Of a stretch of 64,000 bases of DNA, positions 43,937 through 53,953 are shown piece after piece. The stretch's first letter is position 1; the number at the start of each line of letters is the position of its first letter. The notes beneath the pieces were generated by a model. The model did not search any database and was not told the origin of the DNA. It was given only the letters and a program-made list of their open reading frames with translations. Both the position numbers and the translations under genes were made by a program. The stretch comes from Mucilaginibacter sp. (GTDB lineage: Bacteria > Bacteroidota > Bacteroidia > Sphingobacteriales > Sphingobacteriaceae), in NCBI GenBank assembly GCA_028288305.1, contig JAQBOA010000075.1, positions 1 to 64,000 of the forward strand, read 5' to 3'.

Positions 43937-45280
43937 ATGAATTCTGTTAAATTGAACACCTGCGCCAAAAAAACAATTTTGCTTATTGGAGTTTTTTTAC
44001 TGATGGTAAAACTTGCCGTTTGCCAAAATTACAGCTATCCAATGCCCGATTATACACCGACAAAAGAAAACCTGGAAAGCAGGGAAATGTTTAAAGACAT
44101 GAAGTTTGGAATGTTTATCCATTGGGGTATTTATAGCCTGCTTGGGGATGGCGAATGGGTAATGCATAATGAACATATACCATATAAGAATTATAAGCGC
44201 TTGGCCGGCTTTTTTAATCCGGAACAGTTTAATGCTCAGGATATAGTAGGACTCGCCAAAGCCGCAGGTATGAAGTACATCACCATTACCTCACGGCATC
44301 ACGACGGTTTCAGCATGTTTAACACAAAAGCATCCGACTATAACATCGTCGAAGCAACGCCTTATCATAAAGATCCGCTTAAAGAGCTGGCTGACGAATG
44401 TCACAAGCAAGGCATTAAATTATTTTTTTATTATTCACTGTTAGACTGGGGAAGGCCGGATTACGGTTTTGGTCACCCAATTGTTAATGGCAAACCTATT
44501 GATGCTGATTGGGATCATTATATAGCATTTATGAAGCAGCAACTAACAGAACTGCTTACCAATTATGGTTCGATAGCCGGAATCTGGTTTGACGGCGAAT
44601 GGGAACGGAGGGATGTGAACTGGCATTTTGATGAAATATATGGACTTATTCATAAGCTGCAGCCGGCTGCTATGATTGGTAATAACCATCACATTGCATC
44701 AATAACGGGAGAAGATTTCCAGATGTTTGAAAAAGATTTACCAGGTGAAAACACCACAGGGTTTAGCGGCGGATCGGTGATAAGTCATTTGCCTTTAGAA
44801 ACCTGCGAAACAATGAACAATGGCTGGGGTTTTACCCTTAATGATAACAACTACAAATCGGTAACGCAAATTATTCACTTGCTGGTAAATGATGCCGGCA
44901 GAAATGCCAATTTATTGTTAAACATTGGCCCAATGCCAAACGGCAAAGTACAGCCAGAGTTTATAGATACTTTAAGAGCTGTTGGTGAATGGATGAATAA
45001 AAATGGTGAAACTATACGTGGCACACGCGGTGGGTTAGTTGCACCGCAAGAATGGGGAATTGTAACTGAGAAGAATAAAACATTATATGTGCATATATTA
45101 AAGAACACTGGCCACCCTTTTATCTTTATTCCAAAACTAAAACTTAAAGTAACAAAAGCTTCGGCTTTTGCAGATAACACAGCAATAACTTTTAAACAGC
45201 TGCCAGAAGGTGTTTTTGTTTACCTTGATAAAATAAAACCGGATCAGATTGATACGATTGTAAAGTTGGAAACGCTGTAG
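43937..45280 (+). CDS. GH29 alpha-L-fucosidase
   Basis: A 447-residue secreted fucosidase. A signal peptide spans about 1-30. GH29 marks follow: FGMFIHWGIYSL, YITITSRHHDGFSMF, and the nucleophile Asp in GIWFDGEWE. ANLLLNIGPMPNGKVQP is the closing barrel motif. It releases L-fucose from host or plant glycans in the periplasm, feeding the upstream dehydrogenase genes. Fucosidases of this length lack the C-terminal carbohydrate-binding domains. Confidence 0.92.
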   Translation: MNSVKLNTCAKKTILLIGVFLLMVKLAVCQNYSYPMPDYTPTKENLESREMFKDMKFGMFIHWGIYSLLGDGEWVMHNEHIPYKNYKRLAGFFNPEQFNAQDIVGLAKAAGMKYITITSRHHDGFSMFNTKASDYNIVEATPYHKDPLKELADECHKQGIKLFFYYSLLDWGRPDYGFGHPIVNGKPIDADWDHYIAFMKQQLTELLTNYGSIAGIWFDGEWERRDVNWHFDEIYGLIHKLQPAAMIGNNHHIASITGEDFQMFEKDLPGENTTGFSGGSVISHLPLETCETMNNGWGFTLNDNNYKSVTQIIHLLVNDAGRNANLLLNIGPMPNGKVQPEFIDTLRAVGEWMNKNGETIRGTRGGLVAPQEWGIVTEKNKTLYVHILKNTGHPFIFIPKLKLKVTKASAFADNTAITFKQLPEGVFVYLDKIKPDQIDTIVKLETL

Positions 45281-45291
45281 GACTTTCCATC

Positions 45292-45376
45292 TTGTCATTG
45301 CGAGGTACGAAGCAATCGCGAACTATGCACAGAGGTAATGCATGACGACGAGATTGCTTCGTCCCTTGCAATGACA
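45292..45376. repeat. Palindromic repeat, isolated copy
   Basis: ttgtcattgcgagg at the left pairs with cccttgcaatgaca at the right; same family as copies A-E at 22 kb but with a different centre (acgaagcaatcgcg). It is followed by a 17-base duplication of aatgacagtgttgttaa. Confidence 0.8.
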
Positions 45377-45475
45377 GTGTTGTTAAAATGACAGTGTTGT
45401 TAATATGTCATTTCTCCTCCGGAGTTTTCTGAACTTAACCACTTAAAATACATTTGGTAAAAATTCGATTGTTTA

Positions 45476-46099
45476 TCAATTAAAAATAAACCCTATCTGC
45501 AGGTTCAAACCTATTGAATAGGCGGCGCTATTACCGAACCTGTTAGGAAGTGATAGTGCAACAAAATAATTTACATCTTTTGTACGTGCATATATTTGGT
45601 TAAATACCGGCGTAAAGCCGTAACGCCCCTGGGTTTCAAATGCTAAGCGGGTAATTATGGTAAACCCATGTTCAAACCGGAACATAGTACCCGGATCAAA
45701 TAATAAATTACTCATTTTACTGGTTCCGCCTGATGCCTTTACAGTAGGGGTAATTTCATAACTAAAACCAAATTTGTCGCTGTACAATACATTTACGCCA
45801 ATTGGAAATCCAATATTGCTTGTATGATTGGAAAAATTGCTTGTCGTTGAGCCATCAGAATAAGTAACGAGAGGTAAGATGAAACTTAAATAGCCCACCG
45901 TTTTTGGATAGGTTGGTTTAACAGCAGGAGCCGGATTGATATATTGCTGCGCTTTTGCTGAATCGGCAGGTGCTGTCTGCGTTTTTTGGGCAAACAAAAT
46001 ACGAGGGCTTAATGAGCAGGCGATTATAATTACCATTAAAATGCTTTGCCATATACCACGGCTTGCAACTTTTCTACTTAAAAATAAATGTTTTTTCAT
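45476..46099 (-). CDS. Exported outer-membrane-type protein
   Basis: A 207-residue protein with an N-terminal signal (GIWQSILMVIIIACSLSPRILFAQ). The mature part alternates Tyr/Phe and polar residues (FGFSYEITPTVKASGG, MFRFEHGFTIITRLAF) and ends IGLNLQIGFIFN, with the terminal Phe-Asn of outer-membrane beta-barrels. No family assigned. Transcribed alone, convergent with the fucosidase. Confidence 0.7.
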   Translation of the reverse strand: MKKHLFLSRKVASRGIWQSILMVIIIACSLSPRILFAQKTQTAPADSAKAQQYINPAPAVKPTYPKTVGYLSFILPLVTYSDGSTTSNFSNHTSNIGFPIGVNVLYSDKFGFSYEITPTVKASGGTSKMSNLLFDPGTMFRFEHGFTIITRLAFETQGRYGFTPVFNQIYARTKDVNYFVALSLPNRFGNSAAYSIGLNLQIGFIFN

Positions 46100-46346
46100 G
46101 GGTTTGATTTTTTATAAATATTAACTTTAAAAAACAACGTTATATTTTTGTAAATATAACGATATTGATAAAAAAGGGAAAATATTTTTAATATTTAACT
46201 CTTATATATCCTTTTCCAAAAGCCATAAATCTTACAACAAAAGGTGAAAATAATTGACATAACTTATACTGCTTTTAAGCCCTGCTAATATTAAAATCAT
46301 TTTTATTATCGCGTACTTTGCAACAAAATCAATAAGGAAATAATTT

Positions 46347-47375
46347 ATGCAGATTGGAATTGACAGTTTTGCGGCTGCGCCATTTGACAATGAAACCGGA
46401 ATCACCATAAGTGGTGTGGATGCGATTAACCAGTTGCTGGAACGTATAGAGCATGCTGATAAGGTAGGGTTGGACATATTTGGAATAGGTGAGCATCACC
46501 GTAAGGATTTTCTCGACTCTGCACCAACAATTATTCTTGCTGCTGCAGCCGCACGTACCAGTCAGATTCGTTTAACAAGTGCGGTAACAGTACTAAGTGC
46601 TGCCGACCCGGTAAGGGTTTTTCAGAACTTTGCCACGCTTGACCTTGTTTCTAAAGGGCGAGCAGAGATGGTTGTTGGCCGCGGCTCTTTTATCGAATCA
46701 TTCCCTTTATTCGGTTTTAATTTGCAGGATTATGACCAAATATTTGAGGAAAAGCTCGACCTGCTACTAAATATCACGAAGAATGAATTTGTTCATTGGT
46801 CGGGCAAATTCCGTCCTGCACTAACTGGGCAGGGCATATACCCACGACCTGTACAGCAGCCGTTCCCTGTATGGTTAGGAGTGGGCGGAACACCCGAATC
46901 ATTTATTCGTGCAGGTGTGCTTGGTTTGCCGCTGATGGTTGCTGTTATCGGCGGTGAAACGCATCGCTTCCGTCCATTGGTTGATCTTTACAGAGAAGCG
47001 GGAAAAAAGGCCGGACATTCGCCAGAAAAATTAAAAGTGGGCTTACATTCCCTTGGCTATGTAGCAAACACTACAGAAGAGGCTATTGATGATTTTTATC
47101 CAGGCTACGCAAAAACCTTTACTACTATTGGCAGGGAGCGCGGATGGCCGCCTGTTACCAGGGCGCATTTTGATGCGGCAGCCGGTCCGCTGGGCGCTTT
47201 AATTGTCGGCGGCCCTGAAGATGTAGCCGAAAAGCTCATCCGCCATAGTGAGGCGCTTGGTGGTATATCCAGAGTTACATTTCAAATGGATAGCGCAAAT
47301 TTGAGTCATGATAAGCTAATGCAGGCTATTGAGTTGCTTGGCGCGAAGGTAAAACCTTTGATTAAGGATATTTAA
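46347..47375 (+). CDS. LLM class flavin-dependent oxidoreductase
   Basis: A 342-residue bacterial-luciferase-like flavoprotein. GEHHRKDFLDSAPTIILAAAAART and VFQNFATLDLVSKGRAEMVVGRGS are typical FMN-binding and loop segments; PFPVWLGVGGTPESFIRAGVLGLPLMVAVIGG follows. These enzymes use reduced FMN and oxygen; the substrate is not predictable. A TACTTTG box lies 30 bases before the start. Confidence 0.85.
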   Translation: MQIGIDSFAAAPFDNETGITISGVDAINQLLERIEHADKVGLDIFGIGEHHRKDFLDSAPTIILAAAAARTSQIRLTSAVTVLSAADPVRVFQNFATLDLVSKGRAEMVVGRGSFIESFPLFGFNLQDYDQIFEEKLDLLLNITKNEFVHWSGKFRPALTGQGIYPRPVQQPFPVWLGVGGTPESFIRAGVLGLPLMVAVIGGETHRFRPLVDLYREAGKKAGHSPEKLKVGLHSLGYVANTTEEAIDDFYPGYAKTFTTIGRERGWPPVTRAHFDAAAGPLGALIVGGPEDVAEKLIRHSEALGGISRVTFQMDSANLSHDKLMQAIELLGAKVKPLIKDI

Positions 47376-47443
47376 TATTTAAAAGATATAGGTTGTTGCA
47401 AATTAATTTTAATTCTATCTTTAAATAAGACAAACAACCTAAT

Positions 47444-47837
47444 GAACAGCGAAAGGATTCCATTGATCAATCTTTGAAAAGTTTGGAATAAGCCTGGAAT
47501 AAGCACGACGCTAAGGTATTTTCACTTTTGTTTGCAAACGACGCTGATTTTACAAATGTGTTCGGCATGCCAGCACATGGCCGTGAAGCTATTGAACAAT
47601 TTCACGCTTCAATGTTCAAATCAAGTATCCTTACTAATCGTAGAAACTAAAACCAGGTTTATCAAACCAGATGTAGCAGCGGTCGATGCACACTGGAAAA
47701 TAAACGTAGCGACAGATCCAGCCGGTAATCCATGGCCGGATAGAAATGGCCTTATGAACCTCATAATGACACCTGACCACAGGAGTTGGGTTATTATTGT
47801 AATGCACAATATGGATATACCCGCTCTGGTGCATTAA
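47444..47837 (+). pseudogene. SgcJ/EcaC-type (SnoaL-like) gene, disrupted
   Basis: The sequence reads DQSLKSLE, stop, AWNKHDAKVFSLLFANDADFTN and on to VFGMPAHGREAIEQFHASMF, then shifts frame to VETKTRFIKPDVAAVDAHWKI and ends MHNMDIPALVH. The combined protein matches the SnoaL/DUF4440-like fold of stand-alone SgcJ/EcaC proteins. One in-frame TAA and one frameshift near 47620-47640 disrupt it, so it is a recent pseudogene. Confidence 0.75.
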
Positions 47838-48029
47838 AACAATTGCATTTGAATCTAATAAGGTCTTTTAATAATCTGTAATTGAAACTGAGCAAGTTAT
47901 CCTTAAAATAAATATGTATTGATATTTATTTTAATTTAGTGATATTTCAAATCTAATACCTATTTTTATTCGATCTTATAAACCGGCTTTTCTTTATCAT
48001 ACTTAAAAGACCTGCATTATTTTTTTGCT

Positions 48030-48761
48030 ATGCGTATTAATATTTATTGGGTAATAATAATTTGCCCGGCATTTTCTGTTTCCAATTTATGTGCTCAAAA
48101 TATTTCAACGGATAGTATTTTATTTACTGGTGCAGCTAATAAAGTTATTGATTACTATAATAAAGACATTGCAGAGCAGTCTGAAATATATAATGGTGTA
48201 ATCTATGAGGCGCCTGTCAAGGCATACAGGGGCTCTGTTTATTTCCAGGACAATAATTACTACATTCCTTGTTTAATCCGCTACGATGGGATTTTATATA
48301 AAAATATCCCTGTTCTATACGATATCTACAGCGATGTCATGGCAGCAGCTTCACCTAATCTGTTTAATTATATATTACATCCAGAAAAAGCATCTGATGT
48401 TTACTTGTTAAATCATCATTTTATTTATGTTAATGCATATAATAACTTCAGTTTAAATCCAGGTTACTATGATCAGTTGTATGATGGTAAAACAACAGTT
48501 TTGGTTAAAAGAATAAAAACCGTAAATAATAATGTAACCGCACAGGGTGTAGAGGTTACATATATAGATGAGAGCGAGATTTATATAAAAAAAGGAGACA
48601 AATACCTCTTGGTGAATGGCAAAAGCACTGTTATAAATATTTTGAAAGATAAAAAGAAAGAGCTGAATCAATATTTAAGCAGTAATAAAATAAGGTTTAA
48701 TAAAGATAAAGAGGGATCGGTTGCCCGTTTAGCCCGGTATTATGACCAGATAATTAAATAA
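48030..48761 (+). CDS. Exported protein upstream of TonB-dependent receptor
   Basis: A 243-residue protein with a signal peptide ending near LCAQ. No known domain. The body has repeated Tyr-rich segments (YYNKDIAEQSEIYNG, NNYYIPCLIRYDGILY). It is 1 base before the receptor gene and on the same strand, so it is very probably its cotranscribed partner. Possibly a periplasmic accessory factor; this is inference from position. Confidence 0.7.
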   Translation: MRINIYWVIIICPAFSVSNLCAQNISTDSILFTGAANKVIDYYNKDIAEQSEIYNGVIYEAPVKAYRGSVYFQDNNYYIPCLIRYDGILYKNIPVLYDIYSDVMAAASPNLFNYILHPEKASDVYLLNHHFIYVNAYNNFSLNPGYYDQLYDGKTTVLVKRIKTVNNNVTAQGVEVTYIDESEIYIKKGDKYLLVNGKSTVINILKDKKKELNQYLSSNKIRFNKDKEGSVARLARYYDQIIK

Positions 48762-48762
48762 T

Positions 48763-51528
48763 ATGAAGAAACTTTTCCTGGTTATCCTAAACCTTTTAAA
48801 TCTTTTAAGCTATGCACATGCTCAGCAAAATAATATTCAACTGATTGATGTTGATTTTAAACAGGCGGGCATAACTCAAATAGCGACTGATTTACAATTA
48901 AAAACCGGCTATCATTTTTATTATGATCCTGCTCAGTTTGATAGTTTGAAGGTTACACTTCAGTTAAGCCAGAAGACTTTAAATGATGTTTTAGATAGGG
49001 TATTCAAAAACTCAGCTTATCATTATGCCGTTTCAGGCCAACACGAAGTGGTTTTAACAAAAGGCTATGAAATAACAGTAACACTTCCTGGTGGTTTTTT
49101 TAACGATAGGCCAGGCAATACTACAAAACCTGCAACAGTTACCGATTATAATTATGATGCGGCCGAAAAAAAGGTTCCCACGTCTACTTCCGAAAACAAG
49201 ACATATGAAATTGGTATTCCAGGCAGTATAAAGCCTGGAAACGCTACGCTTGCAGGCTATGTACGCAACATTAAATCGGGAGAGGCTGTGGTTGGAGCAA
49301 GTATATATGTGCCATCAATAAAATCCGGAATAGTCACTAATCAGTTTGGATATTATTCCCTTAGCCTGCCGCGTGGACGTCAAACACTGGTAATAAAGGG
49401 AATGGGTATGCGGGATACCCGGCGACAAATTATACTTTACAGCAACGGCGCGTTGAATATAGAAATGCAGGAACAGATAATTTCTTTAAAAGAAGTACAG
49501 ATATCGTCGGAAAAAGTAGCTAACATCCGTAGCGTAGAGATGGGCGTTGCTAAACTTGATATCAAAAGTATAAAACAAATACCCACTGTTTTTGGTGAGG
49601 CCGATGTTTTGAGGGCAGTATTAACCTTGCCAGGTGTTCAAAGTGTTGGTGAAGCCAGTACAGGTTTTAATGTGAGGGGCGGTTCGGCAGACCAAAACCT
49701 CATTTTATTAAACGACGCTACAATTTATAATCCATCTCACTTCTTTGGATTTTTCTCCGCTTTTGATCCTGATCTGATACAGGATGTTCAGCTTTATAAA
49801 AGCAGCATACCCGAAAAATTTGGAGGACGCCTTTCAGCAGTTCTTGATATTACTGAACGCGAAGGCAACAAGAAAAAGTTTACTGGCTCCGCCGGAATAG
49901 GGCTTATAACAAGCCGGTTCAATATTGAAGGCCCTTTAGATTCTAATAAAACTTCTTTTATATTTGGTGCACGTACCACTTATGCTGAGTGGCTTTTAAA
50001 AGCTTTACCCTCAGCATATTCAAATAGCAGCGCCTCATTTTATGATGTTAATTTTAACCTCAGTCACCAAATTGATAATAAAGATAATTTATACCTCACA
50101 ACATATATCAGCAATGATGGGTTCAGATTGAATAGTGATACCAATTACAGTTATGGCAACCGTAATGCTGCATTAAAGTGGAAACATAATTTCAGTAACA
50201 AACTTTACAGCGTTATAAGCAGCGGTTATGATTATTATCAATATGGTATTACAAGCAGTGCAAATAAAGTTGATGCTTATCGCTTTAATTACAACCTGAG
50301 TCAAATTAACCTTAAGGCTAATTTCACCTATTACTTAAATCTTAAACATACTATAGACTTTGGTTTGAGTTCTATCAGGTATAAAATTAATCCTGGCAGT
50401 AATTTACCGTATGATAATAATTCACAAATTGCCCCTGTAATTGTTCCCGCAGAGCAGGCACTTGAGAGTGCGCTTTATCTGGGCGATAACTATGAAATTA
50501 CACCTTCATTATCAATTAGCGCGGGTTTACGTTATTCTGTTTACAATTATTTGGGGCCGCATACAGTAAATTACTACCAAACCGGAACTGCTAAAACAAC
50601 CAATAGTTTAATCACGAGTACTGCATATGGCAGTAATAAAATAATTAACACTTACAATGGTCCTGAAATAAGACTTTCAGCCCGGTATTCTTTAAGTGAA
50701 GATTTTTCAGTTAAAGCGGCATATAATACACTACAGCAGTATATTCATTTATTGTCTAATACAACTGCAATTTCACCAACTGATATATGGAAACTTAGCG
50801 ACCCTAATATAAAACCCCAGCATGGCGACCAGGTTTCTTTGGGTTTTTATAAAAATTTTAAATCAAATACCATCGAAACCTCTATCGAAGGGTATTACAA
50901 AAACCTAACAAATTACCTGGATTACAAAAGCGGTGCTACTCTTGTATTAAACCAGCACATTGAAACGGATGTACTCCCCACTAAAGGAAAAGCTTATGGA
51001 GTAGAGTTTTTAATTAAAAAATCTACCGGCCAACTAAATGGCTGGTTGAGTTATACTTATTCACGCACTTTTTTACGACAGAATAATCCTTCCGTAGGTC
51101 CGCTAATTAATGGTGGTGCGTTTTATCCCGCCAATTACGATAAGCCCCATAGCTTTAATTTTATAGGGAATTATCGCTTTACACACCGTTACAGTGTATC
51201 ACTTAATACTGTTTACAGTACAGGTCGCCCAATTACTTACCCTGTTGCCACCTATTATTATGATGGGTCACAAAGGGTATTGTATTCCAATAGAAATCAA
51301 TACCGTATACCCGATTATTTCAGGACAGACTTATCTGTCAATGTGGAGGGTAATCATAAAGTACATCAGTTTTTTCATAGTTCATGGACTGTAGGCGTTT
51401 ACAACTTAACCGGACGAAACAATGCGTATTCAACTTATTTTACACAACAGGGAGGAGTAATAAATGGCTATAAACTATCCATTTTTGCCAACCCTATACC
51501 GTTTATTAACTATAACATCAGATTTTAA
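48763..51528 (+). CDS. TonB-dependent receptor with STN and carboxypeptidase-like domains
   Basis: A 921-residue outer-membrane receptor. After the signal peptide (to SYAHAQ) comes an STN domain (IQLIDVDFKQAGITQIATDL, then YHFYYDPAQFD), which would signal to an anti-sigma factor; then the carboxypeptidase-like plug-associated domain (ATLAGYVRNIKSGEAVVGASIYVPS), the plug (LPGVQSVGEASTGFNVRGGSADQNLILLND) and a C-terminal barrel ending INYNIRF. STN plus CarboxypepD puts it with FecA-like receptors. The ligand is unknown. The stop overlaps the start of the next gene by 1 base. Confidence 0.9.
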   Translation: MKKLFLVILNLLNLLSYAHAQQNNIQLIDVDFKQAGITQIATDLQLKTGYHFYYDPAQFDSLKVTLQLSQKTLNDVLDRVFKNSAYHYAVSGQHEVVLTKGYEITVTLPGGFFNDRPGNTTKPATVTDYNYDAAEKKVPTSTSENKTYEIGIPGSIKPGNATLAGYVRNIKSGEAVVGASIYVPSIKSGIVTNQFGYYSLSLPRGRQTLVIKGMGMRDTRRQIILYSNGALNIEMQEQIISLKEVQISSEKVANIRSVEMGVAKLDIKSIKQIPTVFGEADVLRAVLTLPGVQSVGEASTGFNVRGGSADQNLILLNDATIYNPSHFFGFFSAFDPDLIQDVQLYKSSIPEKFGGRLSAVLDITEREGNKKKFTGSAGIGLITSRFNIEGPLDSNKTSFIFGARTTYAEWLLKALPSAYSNSSASFYDVNFNLSHQIDNKDNLYLTTYISNDGFRLNSDTNYSYGNRNAALKWKHNFSNKLYSVISSGYDYYQYGITSSANKVDAYRFNYNLSQINLKANFTYYLNLKHTIDFGLSSIRYKINPGSNLPYDNNSQIAPVIVPAEQALESALYLGDNYEITPSLSISAGLRYSVYNYLGPHTVNYYQTGTAKTTNSLITSTAYGSNKIINTYNGPEIRLSARYSLSEDFSVKAAYNTLQQYIHLLSNTTAISPTDIWKLSDPNIKPQHGDQVSLGFYKNFKSNTIETSIEGYYKNLTNYLDYKSGATLVLNQHIETDVLPTKGKAYGVEFLIKKSTGQLNGWLSYTYSRTFLRQNNPSVGPLINGGAFYPANYDKPHSFNFIGNYRFTHRYSVSLNTVYSTGRPITYPVATYYYDGSQRVLYSNRNQYRIPDYFRTDLSVNVEGNHKVHQFFHSSWTVGVYNLTGRNNAYSTYFTQQGGVINGYKLSIFANPIPFINYNIRF

Positions 51529-53948
51529 TGTTACAAATAAAAATATACTTGCGGCAAAAAGCATTCACTGATAATTATCAGTTGCTTGCTGTTGCTATAA
51601 CAGTTTTAATGTCATTAATTACAATTGCTGACGGCCGGGCACAAGTATTAAATAAGTTGCAAAATAGCTTTAACTCTTATCAGGAATATAACTTGCAGGA
51701 GAAAGTATATGTTCATATCAATAAAAACTTTTATGTAACAGGTGAAATTTTGTGGTTTAAAATTTACGATGTTGATGGTAGTACCAATAAGATGCTTGAC
51801 ATGAGTAAGGTAGCTTATGTAGAACTATTGGATAATAATCATGTTGCAGTAATGCAAACTAAAATTGGCCTAAATCAGGGCAAAGGCAGCGGCTCATTAT
51901 TTATACCGGTATCATTAACTACCGGTCATTATATGTTAAGGGCATATACCGGTTGGATGAAGAATTTTAGCGCCGATTATTTTTTCGAAAAACAAATTAC
52001 TATTGTTAATCCTGTAAAAGCATTACCAGCACAAACTAAACCTGTGCCGGCAGGGTATGATGTGCAATTTTTCCCAGAAGGCGGACATTTAGTAAGGGGG
52101 CTCACCAGTAAAATAGCCTACAAAATAACAGGCCCTGATGGGAAGGGAATAGAATGTAAAGGAGCTATTATCAATCAGCAAAATGATACTGTTATACGTT
52201 TTAAAACTTTTAAATACGGAATAGGCAGCTTTGTTTTTACCCCTCTTGCAAATAATGTTTATAAGGGAGTTATTAATATAAACAATAAAGTTATCCCGAA
52301 AGAATTTCCTGATGTGAGTGAATCAGGCTACGTGATAAGAACTAATGCCATTGACGAAGGCTGGGAAGTAAATATTCAAAATAGTGATAACAAACAGGCA
52401 TCAAATGTTTTTTTATTAGTGCATAGTAAGTACTCAGTTAAAATTGCTGAAGAAGCCGCCCTTATTAACGGAACTGCACATTTCAATATCAGTAAGAGCA
52501 AACTTGATGATGGTTTAAGTTATATTACTTTATTTGATAACCAGCAGCGGCCATTATGTGAAAGATTAGTTTTTAAAAGGCCTTCAAAAAAATTGATTAT
52601 CAATGCCAGCGCTGATGCACAGACTTATAGTACACGCAAAAAGGTAAACATACCCATTTCTACGCAGAACCAGGACAACAAAACTACCCCGGCAAATTTA
52701 TCTGTATCCGTCTTTAAGGTTGATACATTACAAAATGAAGAGGCACGTCACATTAGTAGTTATTTGTGGCTTTGTGCAGGGCTGAAAGGACATATTGAAT
52801 CGGCAGATTATTATCTTCAGCATACAGACAAGGAAGCCGATGAAGCACTGGATAATTTAATGCTTTCACAGGGATGGACACAGTTTGACTGGAATAACAT
52901 ATTGCCAGGCAAAAAACCGGATTTTAAATTTTTACCGGAGTATACCGGCCATATAATAACCGGTCATATTGTTAATAATATAACCCATAAGCCTGATAAA
53001 GATGTGATCGCTTACTTAAGCGTACCCGGCACCCGGCTGCAATTATATACATCAAAAAGTGATTCAACCGGTCGTTTGTTATTTAATACCCATAATTTTT
53101 ATGGTTCGAGCGAAATAATTGTTCAAACCAACACATCAAATGACAGTACTTACCACATTGATATTGCAAGTCCTTTTTCAGAGCAGTATTCTTCTGTAGC
53201 AACACCTCCATTTATACCCCAAATAGATATGGAAAATGCAATTGTTGAAAGCAGTTTAAATATGCAGGTGCAAAATATATTTAGGCGCAGCCAACTTAAA
53301 CAGTTTTATATGCCACAGATAGACAGCCTGCCATTTTATATTACACCAGTTAAAAGCTATTTATTAGATAATTATACGCGGTTTACTACAATGGAAGAAG
53401 TATTACGTGAATATGTAAGCTCTATTGTAATAGCAAAGCGACAGGGCAAATTCATAATCCGGTTGTTTAATGGGGAAAAGCCACTGGATGGGAAACCGCT
53501 TATATTATTGGATGGCACACCTGTATTTGATGCAGATAAAATTTTTCACGAGGATCCGTTAAAGGTTAAAAAATTGGATGTAGTTTCAGCCGACTATTTA
53601 TATGGCCCCACAGTTTTTAATGGGATAATGAGCTTTTCTACCTACAAAGGTGATATGAATGGGTTTGAAATAGACCCGCGCGCTGTAATTTTAGATTATG
53701 AAGGATTGCAACTGGAGCGTAAGTTTTATTCGCCGGTATACGATACTGACCAGCAAATCAGTAGTACCATACCCGATTTCAGAAATGCTTTGTATTGGAA
53801 CCCTGATGTTAATACTAATCAGGATGGTAAAAATAATTTATCATTTTATACCGGTGATAAACCCGGACGATATATTGGTGTTGTTGAAGGAAACACAGCT
53901 AATGGTGAAGCAGGCAGTCAGTATTTTACTTTTGAAGTAAAAAAATAA
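51528..53948 (+). CDS. Alpha-2-macroglobulin-like (MG2) extracellular protein
   Basis: An 806-residue exported protein following the receptor. EKVYVHINKNFYVTGEILWFKIYDVDG is the first MG2-type beta domain, FPEGGHLVRGLTSKIAYKI a second, and further domains lead to a PLDGKPLILLDGTPVFDADKI module that resembles a plug/receptor-interacting segment. Such proteins accompany TonB-dependent receptors in Bacteroidota. A leading hydrophobic region at about 20-40 is the export signal. Function unclear; a surface scaffold or ligand-capture protein is plausible. Confidence 0.75.
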   Translation: MLQIKIYLRQKAFTDNYQLLAVAITVLMSLITIADGRAQVLNKLQNSFNSYQEYNLQEKVYVHINKNFYVTGEILWFKIYDVDGSTNKMLDMSKVAYVELLDNNHVAVMQTKIGLNQGKGSGSLFIPVSLTTGHYMLRAYTGWMKNFSADYFFEKQITIVNPVKALPAQTKPVPAGYDVQFFPEGGHLVRGLTSKIAYKITGPDGKGIECKGAIINQQNDTVIRFKTFKYGIGSFVFTPLANNVYKGVININNKVIPKEFPDVSESGYVIRTNAIDEGWEVNIQNSDNKQASNVFLLVHSKYSVKIAEEAALINGTAHFNISKSKLDDGLSYITLFDNQQRPLCERLVFKRPSKKLIINASADAQTYSTRKKVNIPISTQNQDNKTTPANLSVSVFKVDTLQNEEARHISSYLWLCAGLKGHIESADYYLQHTDKEADEALDNLMLSQGWTQFDWNNILPGKKPDFKFLPEYTGHIITGHIVNNITHKPDKDVIAYLSVPGTRLQLYTSKSDSTGRLLFNTHNFYGSSEIIVQTNTSNDSTYHIDIASPFSEQYSSVATPPFIPQIDMENAIVESSLNMQVQNIFRRSQLKQFYMPQIDSLPFYITPVKSYLLDNYTRFTTMEEVLREYVSSIVIAKRQGKFIIRLFNGEKPLDGKPLILLDGTPVFDADKIFHEDPLKVKKLDVVSADYLYGPTVFNGIMSFSTYKGDMNGFEIDPRAVILDYEGLQLERKFYSPVYDTDQQISSTIPDFRNALYWNPDVNTNQDGKNNLSFYTGDKPGRYIGVVEGNTANGEAGSQYFTFEVKK

Positions 53949-53953
53949 GTTTT

